A stretch of 64,000 nt of DNA from Spizellomyces punctatus DAOM BR117 (Eukaryota; Chytridiomycota; Chytridiomycetes; Spizellomycetales; Spizellomycetaceae), in NCBI RefSeq assembly GCF_000182565.1, contig NW_015971537.1:585961-649960 (forward strand), given 5' to 3'. The translations under genes and the position numbers were made by a program. The notes beneath the pieces are model-generated. The model was not told the origin of the DNA and searched no databases. It saw only the letters and a list, made by a program, of their open reading frames with translations. Below, in pieces: positions 10,937-24,361 of this stretch; the first letter of the stretch is position 1; each line of letters opens with the position of its first letter.

Positions 10937-13900
10937 ATGTCACCGATCTACATCATCCTTGTCCTTGTCGCCACTGTGCTGGCCGACGATCCTTGGCCTT
11001 CTTGGCCTACCCCATACCCCATGTATCAAGGATTGGCGGCCGATGGCACTATATTTCCAAACCCCCCAAATACGAGCACTCCCTTTTTCGTCCCGTACAA
11101 TGGATCCTGGTCAGCTCCAACTCGCTCGTTCCCGCTTCCTGCGGTAGGTCCCGCCAGTGATGCCCGGAAGGCGCTTAACAAATCCATCACCCTCCGTGTG
11201 GGTGTCTCCGTATATGGGAGCGTTTGTACACCTGACCTCGACTTTTATTCGCCGCCCGACTGTGATGTACTGACTGAAACGCGAACGGCGACATTGCTGG
11301 CCCAAGAAGAGATCAATGCAAATCCATTGATTCTGCCGGACGCCAAACTTGAGGTGGTTTTCCTCGGTAAGTACTACAGTTGAGAATAGATGTAAGAGAC
11401 TCGCTTCTGGGGGTTGTGATGTTTGCTAAAGAGTCTGTGCCCTGTTTTATTCGTCTCCATCCAGACAATGACTTTCCTGACTTGACAATCCGCTCAACCG
11501 TAACGGGCTTTACGGTGGCAAACCCACCTTTATCCTTGATGCTGGGATCAAGTCTAGATTCCGACACGATGGTAACAGCTGCATATACCAGCGCCTTCAG
11601 CGTAAGTGCAAGCAGCGGGATCCGGCAAGATAGAGTGCGTTCTAACCTTGGTCTGTCAAATAGTTCCCTCAAATTGGCGTTAGATCGGACTCACCCGTAT
11701 TCACAGCATATCATGACAACTACAAGGTGATATTCGCTAGCGCTTTCTGGTCAAATCCTCCCATGCTCTGGACCTGCGCTAATATTTACATCGCTCCATT
11801 TAGTATTTTTGGCGCCCCTCCAGTGGAGGACAGCGTTACGTCAACATGGCTTTGATTGCACAATCCTTTAACTGGAAACAGGTGGGCATCATCGGCGGAC
11901 AAGATCAGTATTCGACCACGGGTAAGCTCCATTAATTTGCACTGTGAGCCACTCTTTAATACCTTGGCTTCCAATCATTTCTCATCTGCCGCGGTTTTAT
12001 TTTACATACAGCTGCCCAACAGCTTTCGGATGCATGTCATGAAATGGGAATCACAGTCATATCGCAGCTTGCCTTCAAATGGAGTGTGTCAAAAAGGGAT
12101 CCCACCGCCTGTTATTGTTTAAACTGTAATACTATGAACCCGGACTGGAATGCGATCAACATGACGACATGCAAGAGAGAGCTTTCTTCAGGATTTGCTC
12201 AATTGAAGGGAACGGATCTTCGAGTGTTTTATGTGCTCATGGGAGGCGAGTACCTGATAGATCCCCTTCTGCTTTATTTTACTGCAAGGTAAAGCCAAGT
12301 TCCATTGCATTTAATACTGCGTCTAGAAATAGTGGCAAAAACAGTGTTGTTAATCGCTTCTTCCCACGTCTACAGCGAATTCGGTTTGGTGGGCGAAGAT
12401 TATGTCTGGATTACAAACTTGGTAAAAGAAATGGGTCTTTTCGTTGAACGGTTTTATCGCACGGTGATTTTTGATTTAACCTTTTTTTGTTTATTATTCA
12501 TCCCACAGCCCGTCAATAACTATCCTGATCGTTATATGGTCACAAATTTTGGTAAAGACTACCTCCCAAAGTTACGAGGACTGCTGGTACCAGACGATGC
12601 ACCGACCATGAACGATGAAACCAATCCAACAGAAGCGCTACAGCACCTTTTGGGTATATGGCCATCATTCGTTGCGCAGAATTTAGAACGGTAGGAATCT
12701 TGTAGTTGGGGGTATGGTCAACGTTTTTGCGGAGAATGGTGCTTGACTCGTATCTGTGTTCTCTAGCGTTCAGACCAGTGGCTCCATAGGGGATTTCAAC
12801 GTGCCGTCTCTCCGTATTAGGTACGTAAATTCTGCATTGGTTACAAGGATGATCAGCTAGTTTGCCAATATTGACAGAATTCTATCCTTTCTAGAGATTA
12901 CTATGACATTATGTATTATTGTACGTTGATGCTGGGAGCTCGCAATATTTTTTGTTCTGAACAATGTATATTTTCTCCAGTTGCCAATGCCGTCGATCTA
13001 ATCCTCAACAGCCAAAACCTTACAATGAACGACTGGTATTCCGAGAAGCTTTACAAGCAGCTTACGATAGATGTCTGGAATTCTACTGGATACATTTCGA
13101 CTACTGGACAGTACATTTTGACAGAAAATGGCGATAGAGTAATGTAAGTGGGGTTTTGGCGTTCGGTTTCTTGTTCACGGTATGTGCAACGTTTACTCAC
13201 ATATGCATTTTTCTTTTGTTGTCAGTCCGAGCTTTGTTTACCAAATGGATGGAATTAATTGGGACACATCGCCCGCTATTGCTGCAATTGTTGAAAACAC
13301 TCTAAAGTTCGAGGGCCATTCCGGAGCTACATGGTAAAGAAAACCAGTTCCATTACGACTGTAATATGTACTGGCCTTTGTCGCATGCTAAAAGTTTTCT
13401 TGCCGCCCTCTTTTGTATCTGATCAGGTTTGGCAGTCGGTTGACCGTCCCTCCCGACCATCCTATCCTGCACCTACAACAAGTTTCCGTCCACGATGGTC
13501 TCGGTGCAACGTTCACAGCCTTATACACAGCAGCCATAGCGGTCTGTACGGCAAGTCTTGTCACCATTGTTGTACTGCGAAAGGATAAACGCATGACAAA
13601 ACGTAGCCCTGTGTTCATTGTCAATATCCTGGTGAGAAAATCCATTCTGTTCGTGATACTTTGTCCCGATCATCTACGATTTTTATCTAATATTGTGGGG
13701 TATCTTATAGTTGGGATTAATATGTGTCTTGGCGACTATATACCCGAATGTCTTTGGTACAACGCCTCAGACATGTGCGATTGAGCGATGGACTCAAGGC
13801 ATAGGATTTGCGGTGGTCATGGTACGTTTGCCGCGCAATTTATTAAACTGATTTGATGGGCAAAAGGTCATGAACGATTGATGCGCTTCTTCTTTTACAG

Positions 13901-15241
13901 GGAAATGTTGCAGCAAAGGCATACCGTATTTGGCGGATTTTTGGTACGAATTTTGTGAATGTTTACTTACCACCACCAACTTTTGACTCATTCCACTCAC
14001 TAAACCTTAGACAATGCTAAAATGAAGACCGTCAGTATACCCAATAGCGAGCTGATGAGATTTAGCGGGATTATAATGCTCATCGAAATCGTGAGTATCT
14101 CGAGTCCGCGGGAAATAATCACAAGTGTAAAGGTCTAATTCTACTTTGGGACAGATTCTGTTGGGCATTTGGACTGGCGTGGACTTTCCAGTCGTTCTTA
14201 TGGAGCAAAGTGGAACAAAGTATAGATTCGTATGTGGAGCGCGAAACGAAACGGTCAGCACGGTTCTTACTGCCATTGTCTATGCGTGCAACGCGCTTTT
14301 GCTGTTTGGAAATGCGTTTTTGGCTTGGAAGACCCGGAATGTGGCGACAGACTATGGGGAAGCAAAGCATATTGCGTATACAGTGTAAGGACAGGTTCCA
14401 AAGCCTTACCGCGGGTGTGGGGTAACACTCACAGCATACCCTCTTTTTGATGATCTCGCAGATATAACGTTGTGGTGATATGTCTCATAGTGGTCCCTCA
14501 AGCCTACCTTAGCACCTCCACATCAGCTACTCTTGCATTCGCAGTGCGATTCTCTCTGTCGCTGGTCGCAATCGTCATAGCATGGGCCTTACTAGTCGGC
14601 AGCCATCTTTATATGATCTTTGTTCCACCTAGCGGAGACCATTTGAACATGAACATTTCCAGCATTGGACGGGCGCCCTTTAATAGTTTGACGAATACAA
14701 CCGTGACGAGCCTGGCGGATGCATCTACAGTCAAGGTTTGTTTGGATTCAAAAAAAAAAAAAGATTGGAGTTAAATAGTTTGCAAGAGTATTGACGTGGA
14801 TGCATTTTTCATTTTTAGTACCTCGTCGGGGACTTTTCCTTTCGCGATGATTCAAAGTTCTTTAGTGTGTGGAAAAGTTGTCAGCTGCACATTATTGGTG
14901 CCTCGCGGTGTTCACTCATGATTCGATACTTGTCACAAAATAAGGTATGTAGATGCAGAACGGGGTTTTCCAACAAACTCTTGCACTCATTACATTGCTC
15001 TTTTTGTTGGCACTTTTGGTAGACACCCGTCCACAATGTTATCGAACTTGCCGACGTAATGGCCGTGGAAAGAAGTAAAGCTGAAGAGGACGAACTAGAC
15101 ACCTTTACCATTCAAACCAAGTCTTCGAGATTGACTTTCCAGGCCAAAGATGTCAAGGAAGCCAGTTCGTGGGTAGTTATCTTAAAGGCGTTAGTAGAGT
15201 CAAAAACACCTGGAAGTAGCGCCGCTGCAAGCGCAACTTGA
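10937..15241 (+). CDS. GABA-B-like class C GPCR with C-terminal PH-like domain
   Basis: A 19-exon model encodes 963 aa. Exons: 10937-11366, 11465-11601, 11664-11726, 11804-11921, 12012-12288, 12376-12421, 12509-12690, 12767-12820, 12895-12920, 12981-13143, 13226-13333, 13427-13631, 13711-13821, 13901-13943, 14011-14090, 14155-14384, 14462-14735, 14819-14944, 15023-15241. All junctions are GT-AG and the total is a whole number of codons. Residues 1-16 look like a signal peptide. About 75-500 is a periplasmic-binding-like ligand domain (RVGVSVYG, FPQIGVRSDSPVF, NWKQVGIIGG). Seven helices span about 555-815, with GABA-B-type landmarks (RIWRIFDNAKMKT, AKHIAYTVYNVVV). Residues 850-955 end with a PH-domain-like strand and helix (LTFQAKDVKEASSWVVILKAL without the final motif break). 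It probably sits in the plasma membrane and couples to heterotrimeric G proteins; the ligand is unknown. The PH identification rests mainly on the C-terminal helix pattern. Confidence 0.88.
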
Positions 15242-17316
15242 TTGATTTTTGGATCTGGGATCGATCTCGACTGTTTCAAGGGCATTTGGAGATTAAGTTT
15301 TAATTAGAACTGAATTAAACCTGCTTCAACACAACATGTCATCAACATGCAGTATAGAAACATAGCTCGTCCCTTCCGTCAGCAGCTTCCGTTGAACTAC
15401 GAGGTTACGAAAAGTCGTTGCTACTTCTTTGGTATACCCTGGGGATAGTGCACACGTGGGTTCCATAATCGAAAGGTCGACAACACCATCCTTACGTAGG
15501 AAAGCTTGGTAAACCAGCTTAAATTAAATTTTACCTCATACCTTACTTTACGTTAAGGTTGAATATCCAGATCGCATAGTTACGCGTCAACATCAGGGCA
15601 TTATAAATTTTCTCGTCATGATTGACTGGTAACGATATTCCTTTGGGATACCTAGTGCATATACACATCGAGACTATTTTCTCGAGTTAACATGAACGTT
15701 TCCCTATCGTCAATATAATCTCCATTGCCCTTAATTCGATCTTTGGTGTTCTCTCAGGAACATATGCAATATTACATAAAAAATGTGTTGTTTTCACCTT
15801 CACCATTGAGGTGACTTACTAGTACTTTGCGAAACACTTGACGTGTACATACCATGCAGCCCTCCGTAGCGACAATACCAGTCACACGGGAGTGACAGAT
15901 TAGGTTTGATGATATATTTCCTACTTACCTATCGACCTTGAAAACAGATATCCATGACACATAAAGAGGTAATCACTCATTCTTTGCTCTCGACAAGGGT
16001 ACATGGTTTGGGTACACCTATGCTTTTGATATTTTTCGCTGGGTTAGTACTCGCTTCAACTGACATGTCTGTCATCGTTGTCCTTTCCAAGACATTTAGG
16101 TAACTTACCGCAAAGCTAGACAATTTAAAATGCTGTAAGCTATGAGAGTATGTGAGTGTGGTGATAGCATGCAAGGTAAGTAACCTGCTGGGATCGTCAG
16201 AGGAAGCACCTTTTGCAACTAGTCGCGCAAGATATTACACTTGCTCATTTTGGTTCCGGGTACATAATTACGATAAACATACGTAACATATTTTAAAAGT
16301 CAAAAACGCCAGAGAATCGATACATCATGGGTGAATCAAAGTACACAGAGACTCATCATAACGACCAAACAAGGAACGTTGCTTACATGTTTTTGCATCT
16401 CGCCATTCTTGCCTTACGAACCTGGGTGATAGGGTTCTCTGTTTCATTCCCCAAAAGTATCGTTTTCAGCCTTGTTGATAATGAAATTTCGATGCATTAT
16501 CAATGACAGTCAACAATCTCCTCGTTACCTTTAACGACACTTTCGACATAGGGTATCAAAAACTGACATCTCGTACACCAAAAGTAAAAAAGCCAAGCAA
16601 AATTGTATGGATATTTAGACTCCAATAAAAAGAACAACCAAGTTTCGAGTGGACTTGATTATAATGAATAGAAACATGTTTTTAATACTCTGCATTTGGG
16701 AGTTTGTTGGATTATTTCAAACATCAAAATACTGGGCAGCGAGAGAATGAGGGGGGTTTTTCCAAAACTGATAAAATATCTACATAAAAAATGGGCAGAT
16801 GTGCATGGGGTACGACTTTCATTTTTTTATAGCTACACTGATTTTCCAGGTCTCATACGATTGAATGAGATTTTTCCATTTTATAAACCTCTGTCAGTGA
16901 GTCCCCCACAAAGAAAAACGATAAGATTTCGATACAATAAGCTGCACCATTTCTGTATGTACGCAACAAAAAAGTACAGGTTCAACCAAATTGTAGTTTC
17001 GTGCATTTTGCATGGACGATTTAAATGAGAGTAAAATATAATATGTATATACACAATCGATAAACTCTATAAACAAGAGTCTTTTGGTGAGGTTAAATAA
17101 ATAAAAAACGAAACGTCTACCAAAAAGACAATGTTTTCGTCAACTTTTCAAAACAACATGGTTTTCATAGTTCTACATTGTACATTGTCCAAACCAAAAA
17201 TCTTGCTTTTCCCAAAATGTACTTGTAGGCCATTACAAAGTCTATAGCCATCGTATACAAAAACCTTTATTCAACACGCCACCCCAAAGAAAAACCTCCA
17301 TCATCAAACCCGCTTC
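15242..17316. other. AT-rich intergenic region, about 2 kb
   Basis: I see no gene, RNA or clear repeat here. One open frame (16696-17028) lacks recognisable domains and is AT-rich, probably by chance. The region separates the 3' end of the plus-strand receptor gene from the 3' end of the minus-strand ABC transporter, so it must hold both polyadenylation regions. Confidence 0.4.
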
Positions 17317-20300
17317 TCAAACCTGCCCCTTGGCAAACCCAATAAAAACCTGCTCAAGCAAACACTGACAAAACACATACTCCCCAACCGACTCCAAAAC
17401 CTTGAAGACTTCACCAAGGGATTTATTCTCCACATCCATTTTCGGAACCGAGTATCGATACATGGTTCCAAATGACTCCACCAATGTCGCATTGGGAAAA
17501 ATGTGGGATAGGACGGGAGGTGAATTGGATGTGATTTCGAGGTGGTAGCCGGATGAGAATCGGGTTTTGAGGTGTTGGGGTGTGCCGATACATACTAGGC
17601 GACCAGAGATTTGGATGGCGATGCGGGTGGAGAGGGCTTCAGCTTCTTCCATAGAATCTATTTTTCAAAAAAATCAAAACTTGTTAATACGCAAAAAATA
17701 AAACATAACAAACACACCAGCAAAAAACTTACGAGTAGTCAAAACTGTCGCTCGATGTCCACTCTTGAGTACACCCCACAATAACCTCTTTGAAGCCGGA
17801 TCCATACCCGTACTCGGTTCATCCAAAAACAAGGCAGAAGGATCCCCAACAATCGAAACCGCCAGACTCAATTTACGTTTATTCCCCCCCGAGAGTTGTC
17901 CGGCGGGTTTTGACAAGTATTCAGTTAAGCCTAGTGCGCGTGTTAGGTGGTCGATACGGGTTGGTATGGCGGTGGGTGTTAGGCCTTTGAGTGTTGCGTA
18001 GTAGGCAAGGTGTTCGGATACCGTAATATGGGGCCATAAAGCGTCAAATTGGGGACAATATCCCACGTGGTGGAATGGGGTTGTTGAAGTGTATATGGAG
18101 GTGTGGTGAATGTATACGGTGCCGTGGGTGGGAGGTATCGCTCCAATGGCGATGGCCAAGGTGGTTGTTTTACCGGCGCCGTTGGGACCTAGGAGGGTAA
18201 AGAGGTGGCCTTTGGGTACACCCCAAGATGTCCATTCCACAGCCGTTTTGTCGTGATAGGTTTTGCGAATGTCGTGGAGGATGATTTCGTCTGTTGTAGA
18301 TGGTGACTCAATATCGGATGAATGGGGGAGACAATTGACTTGGTCATCTACACGACGTCGTTCGGCAATGACGTCCACGTCGTCTCGCTCATTGGGATCC
18401 ATGGAATCATGGCGTTGGGATTCGAGGGAGCGTTTAAGGGTGGGATCCCACGGTGCAACATTTCGAACTCGAGTCCTCCAGAAATCCAATACGTAAATCC
18501 CACAAGCAGCCACACCCAACTGCACAAACGCAATCAAAACAGTCGGAAACATGTTTTTATCAAACCCAAAATAATCCGATACGGTCAATGCAGGTGCACC
18601 CGGTAAACTATTATGAATCAGCGCTTCCATGTTGGTATAGTAGAGGACACCTGCGATAGGGTAATACGGATCCAGGACCGCAAAGATATAGTGGCATATT
18701 TTGGCTGCAGAGCGAGAAACGAGGACGTCGAGGAGGGAAACGAGAATGTAGGGAAAGAGGGTAAAGAGGGAGAGACCGCTGCCGAGAACTGTGCGCGCCG
18801 TGTCTTGGGTTTTGAAAAATAGGGATAGAAAGTAACTAAAGAGGAGGGCGGAGGGGAGGGCGATGATGAGGGAGATGAAAACAATGGGAAAGGCCGCCCC
18901 CGTGAAAGCTGTCAAAGGAATCGCCCAGATACAGATAATGATAATCACTACCAAAAAGAAATAAAAATATTAAACAATCCGCTACGGACAGCAACAAGAA
19001 AGAAAAAAAAAAACACGTTTTGATACTCACCAGGCAAAACCATAAACAAACTCAAATCACACAAAAAAGCAGCCCCCCAATAAACCCCCCTCGTCAACCC
19101 CATCACATGCCCCAAATACACAATCTTTGCTTCCCGTTCCCCAACAATCGCAATTCCATTCGCACCAGCCGGCATCCCCAACGCCAAGGCAATCAGTAAA
19201 ATCGATACATACGATCTCGAATCCCATGGGACGCGGGATAAATTCGGGAGGGGTTTAATGGAGGTTGTGATACGTGTTGAGGTCGTTTGGGATAGGATGG
19301 CGTTGGAGAGGGTGTGGGCTGTGGAGGGGAGGGTGGTGGAGGGGGTGGAGGTGTTGTAGTAGAGGGTGGGGAACAAAGTGGTCGAAAAGGAGGAAAGCGC
19401 GAATCCGCCTTGGTGGGGAGGGTTAGCAAGAACCCAGTCTTGCCAATCACCAGAAACGGTTTGGACAGGTGGAGAGATACTAGATGCAATCACATTGGCG
19501 TTGCTTGCGTTTCCACTTGGATCAAAAAAGAGGGTAGGTGTGTCGAGGGTTGTGGGGGTTGTCCCAGAAACGGTACTCGTCATGTCCCCACTGGGAGCAA
19601 TGAGGAGACCCGCGAGGAGCATGGCGATGGGGATGATGATGGCGTAGATGAGGGCCCGGATTTCGCGAAAGTAGAGTTTGTAGCGGATGTGGAGGGTCGC
19701 GGTAAAGAGGGCGCGAAAGGTGACGGGTTGTTTATCAGTTTCTAAACAAGAAAAAAAAAAGAATTAAATACGTGATTTATAGATTTCTCAAATGGATTTT
19801 CGTCTTTTGTTTTTTACCTTGAAGATCCGGTAATGGACCTCCAACATGCCGTTCATCCATGACCGCCTCTTCCTCCGCCCTCCGCTCCATCTCCTCCATT
19901 TCAGCACTCTTTAAAAAAACCTGCTCAAGCGTCGGCATACTCACGCCATACGACTCGATCCCCACCGTCGGTGCAACCCGATCCAAATCGTTAAAAAAGG
20001 CCGGAAACGACTTTGTACGATTCGACGGGATTTCCCATTGACTGTTTGTTGTCTCGTTCACGTCGGGGGGGTACGTAATGGGTGCATCGGCCAGGTGGGT
20101 TTGGAGGAGCTCGCGGACAGCAAGACGAACAGGTTTAGTAGCCGGTGCCGAATGGGCGATATCGAGGTGATACCCGATGCCAAACCGTTTCTTTAAAAAG
20201 AGGGATGTACCCAAGCATTGGAGTCGACCACGGGAGAGAATGGCTTTTCGGTCTGCGAGAATGTCGGCTTCGTCCATAAAATGGGTTGAGAGAAGGGTGC

Positions 20301-23300
20301 AGCGGGTATGTTTGGACGAGGAAAGGAGGTCCCAGATTTTGCGGCTAAAAATCGGTTCAACTCTTTTAAAAGTGTGTTCATTTGTTGGCAACCAGTTTTC
20401 GAGTTTTTACGTTACCGCGAATAGGGATCCATCCCCGAGGTCGGTTCATCCAATAACAAAATCTTTGGACGTCCAATCAATGCAATCCCAACGCTCAATT
20501 TCCGTTTTTGACCTTACGTATTTCAGTGTTATAATACTCGTCATTCAGCAAGAAAACAGCACGTCAACATACCTCCACTCAATTCTTTGGCTCTCGCCGT
20601 CTTTTTGTCCACCAAGTCCACGTCAGAGAGGACTTGATCGATGCGCGTATCAACATTCTCGTCAGTCGTAACGCCCACGCCCTTTAATCCAGCAAAGATG
20701 CGTAAATGCTCTTCAACGGTCAGCTCATCATAGAGAATATCGTGCTGGGGGCATACACCTAATCCAAAAAAGAGTGAGCGGTATTTGATGAGTAAAACTT
20801 GGAGCGGACGAACAAATGTGCGGAACAGCTTACCCATCATTTGACGAATTTGACGCATGTCGGTTTGAATGTCGTGGTTGTAGATGAGAGCTGTTCCGCT
20901 GGTGGGCGGGTATAGACCGCACAGCATGTGAATTGTGGTGGATTTCCCAGCACCATTGTGTCTAAATATCGGGCACATGAGCATACAAGCCGAGCACACA
21001 AGCCAACATTGACCGTAGAAAGGAAAGAAGCTACAAACCCCAATAATCCAAAGACCTCTCCTTCAAAGATCCCCAAACTCAGACCTCGAACAGCGACTTT
21101 TTCCTTATTGGTCCCCTTTTTGACACCCGGATGATATACTTTGCGCAAATTGCGTATCTCAATAGCCTTGAACGCTCCATGCGGTTCAGGTTCCACATCT
21201 TGTTCGTCCGTATCATCAGGATTCTCCTCGGCATGCATGACGACGCCCATACTAGATGCTCGGGAAGCCATGACAGAGTACCGGTGCGGCCGGACGAGGG
21301 CAACAAATGGAAAGTACCACGGTTTACGGATGCCGTATTCGGAGGGTATCACGGCGTCTAGGTAGAGTGCCAGTAAAAAGTAGAATGGGACGGCGAGGGC
21401 AAGGCCGAGAACGTAGTAGTTGGCGCCGGAAGACGAGAGGTTGCTGAATTGGAGGCCTGTGCCAGAGGTTTCAAGCCCGACCGTCTTGTCCATGGTCAAT
21501 GAGAGCGCCATGGGACTCAGGAGCATGGACAGCAAGACACTTGGCCCAGCCGACAGATTAGCGCCCTGTGTTTTTGAAAAGATATTTAGTATAAAAAAAC
21601 ACACGTTGTGTAAAACAAAGAATGGACATACGCGAATGGGGATAAAGAGCACGCCGGGGACAATGGACAAAAAGGGGCCGACCACGGTAGCCATTTTGGC
21701 TTTTGAGAAAAAGGTGGTCAGAGCGAATGCCAATGCGACGAGGGAGAGGGTGTAGAGGTAATAAATGATGACGAGGAGCAAAAAATTGGATTGCGGAAGA
21801 ATGGATGCAAAGTGAATGACCACCTAAAAGTTTCGAATGAGACACACGGGAGAGAGAGAGTAAGAATAAACACGATTTTAGCTTACCGTGATGAGGAGAA
21901 CAACGACCAAGAGCGTTCCAGCATATGAGACGGCCCACGACAACCAAAACGCAACTGGATGCAACCCCATCATCAGCATGCCCTCTTTAATCTTTTTCTC
22001 CTTTTCCGTGACCAGATTAAACAGCAAGGATGTTAGGAAGGGGGAAAAGGCAATAGTAATGTAAATGGCGGTCTGAGTTGCGCCGCCGTCCGACTGACTG
22101 GAAGGGGAGAGGTTGGCAGCTGGGAGTGGCATTTGCAGCGTGTATGGGCGAATGGTAATGGGGGATCCCGAGATGCGGTGAATGATGGCGCTGTCGACGG
22201 CGGCTTGGAGGGTGAGGAGCCCGCTGGTCAAGTACTTGTCGGTAGCGCATCCCGAGCGATCGCTGGCAGTGGAGCGGCACTGGATGCGGTCTGGGACAGA
22301 GTTTGAAGGGAGGGCAGATGCATTGTAGCGAATGGCGTAGGATGTGGGCGAGGCAAAAATGAGACCTGCGTAGAGGGCTGTGGGGTTTCTAGCGTAAAAG
22401 TCTTCTAGGGCCGATTCCGATGCAAAGGATTGTGTCGTAACGTTGCCTACCAGAACAATAAAAAGAGGGAGGTGTCAATATAGTGTTTACAATGGTGATG
22501 ATGATGGTGACAAGGAGCAGGAAGAGAATGAGATGGTCTATCCAAGGAGCAGGAAGAGAACGAGCGCATCCAACGAGCATGCTCCTTGACGAGCGGAGCG
22601 AGTCATGGCCCTATCTCAAACCCCAACTTGGACCGACACAAGCCGAATCCAACACGGGAGGAGAATGCGATGGCCAATCCAAAGAGCATGCTCCATGACG
22701 AGCGGAGCGAGTCATGGCCCTATCTCAAACCCCAACTTGGACCGACACAAGCCGAATCCAACACGGGAGGAGAATGCGATGGCCAATCCAAAGAGCATGC
22801 TCCATGACGAGCGGAGCGAGTCATGGCCCTATCTCAAACCCCAACCCGAACCCAACACGAACACGAACCCAACTTTAGCCATACCCTAACGAACACGAAC
22901 ACGAACTCTAACCCAACCAAACCCTAACGAACCCAACCTCAACCCAACCTTAAAACGAACCCTAAACCCCAACCCAATCCCAACTCTAACGAACACGAAC
23001 CCTAACGAACCCTAACCTGAACCTAAAGACTCACCAAAATTTGACAAAATGCCTTGAATCTCTCCCACAATGGCATCGAACGGAGACCCTTCTGGAGCAT
23101 AACCGAGGATGGATCCTAATCCATTCTGACCCAGAGACAAGCCTGCCTCTAATCTCGGGAATCCTCTCACCTCTCCATAATACTGAGGCTTGCTCAATCC
23201 ATTAATGGCAATGAGGGGAAGGATAAATACGAGAGGAAAAAAGATTTCCGCAAAGACTTGACGCTTGTTTCTCCTTCTGAGCCATTGATTTCTGCGAACG

Positions 23301-23398
23301 AGGACGCGTAGTTGAGCCCAGATGGATGGAATGGGAATGGAACAAGTAGTAGGAGCAGGTATACGATGCGTTGCTTCTAATGATGATGCCTTGTCCAT
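17317..23398 (-). CDS. Full-size ABCA-family lipid-type ABC transporter
   Basis: An 11-exon model encodes 1615 aa. Exons (5' to 3'): 23398-23035, 22446-21887, 21823-21632, 21565-21039, 20961-20834, 20758-20573, 20512-20416, 20344-19818, 19741-19031, 18947-17733, 17657-17317. The order is TMD1-NBD1-TMD2-NBD2. A first membrane helix near residue 55 is followed by a large lumenal loop, then a helix bundle. NBD1 has Walker [10 protein letters not shown], signature LSGGQKRK and Walker [14 protein letters not shown]2 has [26 protein letters not shown] and an H-loop THSMEEAE that is split by the last intron. Both sites look catalytically intact. ABCA proteins move lipids across membranes; substrate and membrane are unknown. 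The first intron (22447-23034) is filled with tandem and telomere-like repeats. The ATG at 23398 was chosen because the frame upstream lacks an ATG. Confidence 0.93.
22447..23034 (-). repeat. 109-bp tandem repeat plus telomere-like tract inside ABC intron 1
   Basis: Units starting 'gagcatgctcc' recur at 22575, 22684 and 22793, an exact 109-bp period. The third unit is truncated near 22843 and merges into a degenerate telomere-like tract (aaccctaacg, aacccaacc, cgaacacgaac) up to about 23030. Each unit contains the palindrome GAGCATGCTC and an inverted repeat CATGAC / GTCATG flanking 'gagcggagcga'. A shorter duplication ('aaggagcaggaagagaa') precedes it at 22513-22562. The donor (gtgagt) and acceptor (tctggtag) of the host intron remain intact. 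Confidence 0.85.
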
Positions 23399-23522
23399 GT
23401 TCAATGCGTGGTGATATGATCCGTGTTTAAAGTGCGATCAGAGACGTGGCCGCTGACAAGTGTGGATAGAAGATGGGGATAATATGTATCTAAAACGTGT
23501 GTTGCAATAACTTGTATGTATG

Positions 23523-23553
<31 letters not shown>

Positions 23554-23821
23554 GTGGGAATTTATATAAAAATGCATAGTCCCCCATCTACTCATTATAA
23601 AATATGAGGCAGTGTGTGTAGCCGTTAACTAATCCCCCGTGGGAAACACAAATGCCAAGTGAAAGTGCAGCAGTAACTCGTATGTGTGCCAAGTGAGAGA
23701 AAGAGAGAAAGAATATACCAAAAAGAAATACGCGTTTGTGTGAAATGCATGTGATAATCAACACAATTGAAATGGCTACAACCAACAACAACAACAACAA
23801 CAACAAGCCCTCTCTCTCTCG

Positions 23822-23861
<40 letters not shown>

Positions 23862-24361
23862 AGAGAGTAAAGGGTAGTTATAGAGAGAGAGAGAGAGAGA
23901 GAGAGAAAAGGGAATTTGTCTAATTTATTTCTTTTTTCACACACACACACACACATTTACATTTACATTTACTCTCTCTATAACTACTCTCTCTCTCTCT
24001 ACTCTCTCTCTCTCTCTCTCTCTATAACTACTCTCTCTCTACTAATACGTATGAGTATCTAGTAAAAAGTATATTTAAATAATAAACAGTGATGGGCGTG
24101 TGTCTCTTGATTTTTTCCACGGGAATTTTCCCCCTTTTTTATTATTATTTTACCCTTCTCTCTCTCTTCTTTCTCATAGCAGTTGCAGTAGTAGTAGGCA
24201 GGCAGGGCTTGGAGTAGTATTCCCTTCTTGTTTCTTTTTACACACACACACACACACACAGCTCGAGTTTTTATCAGAGAGACAAGACAAGACACACGCC
24301 ACGCACACAGGGAGAGAGAGCGACAGGGCTTTTTTTTTTTTTTCAAAGGCAGATTTCTTTT
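23399..24361. repeat. Microsatellite-rich divergent promoter region
   Basis: This lies between the start codons of the ABC transporter and SKN7. It holds (GT)n at about 23525-23550 and 23822-23858, (GA)n at about 23883-23905, (CA)n at about 23938-23956 and 24240-24261, and (CT)n around 23990-24045. The purine/pyrimidine-strand asymmetric tracts could affect chromatin or promoter structure. The open frames over them encode only low-complexity sequence and are not genes. Confidence 0.7.

Noticed and set aside
18263-18822. Plus-strand frames opposite the ABC transporter
   Set aside because: They overlap membrane-domain exons of the minus-strand gene and show no domain or splice support.
22483-22889. 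Long open frames in three phases across the 109-bp repeats
   Set aside because: They repeat the same peptide by tandem duplication inside a spliced intron of the ABC transporter on the other strand; no start context or domain.
23588-24346. Open frames rich in Ser/Leu, Thr/His and Val/Cys
   Set aside because: They are translations of CA/GT/GA microsatellites between ABC transporter and SKN7.
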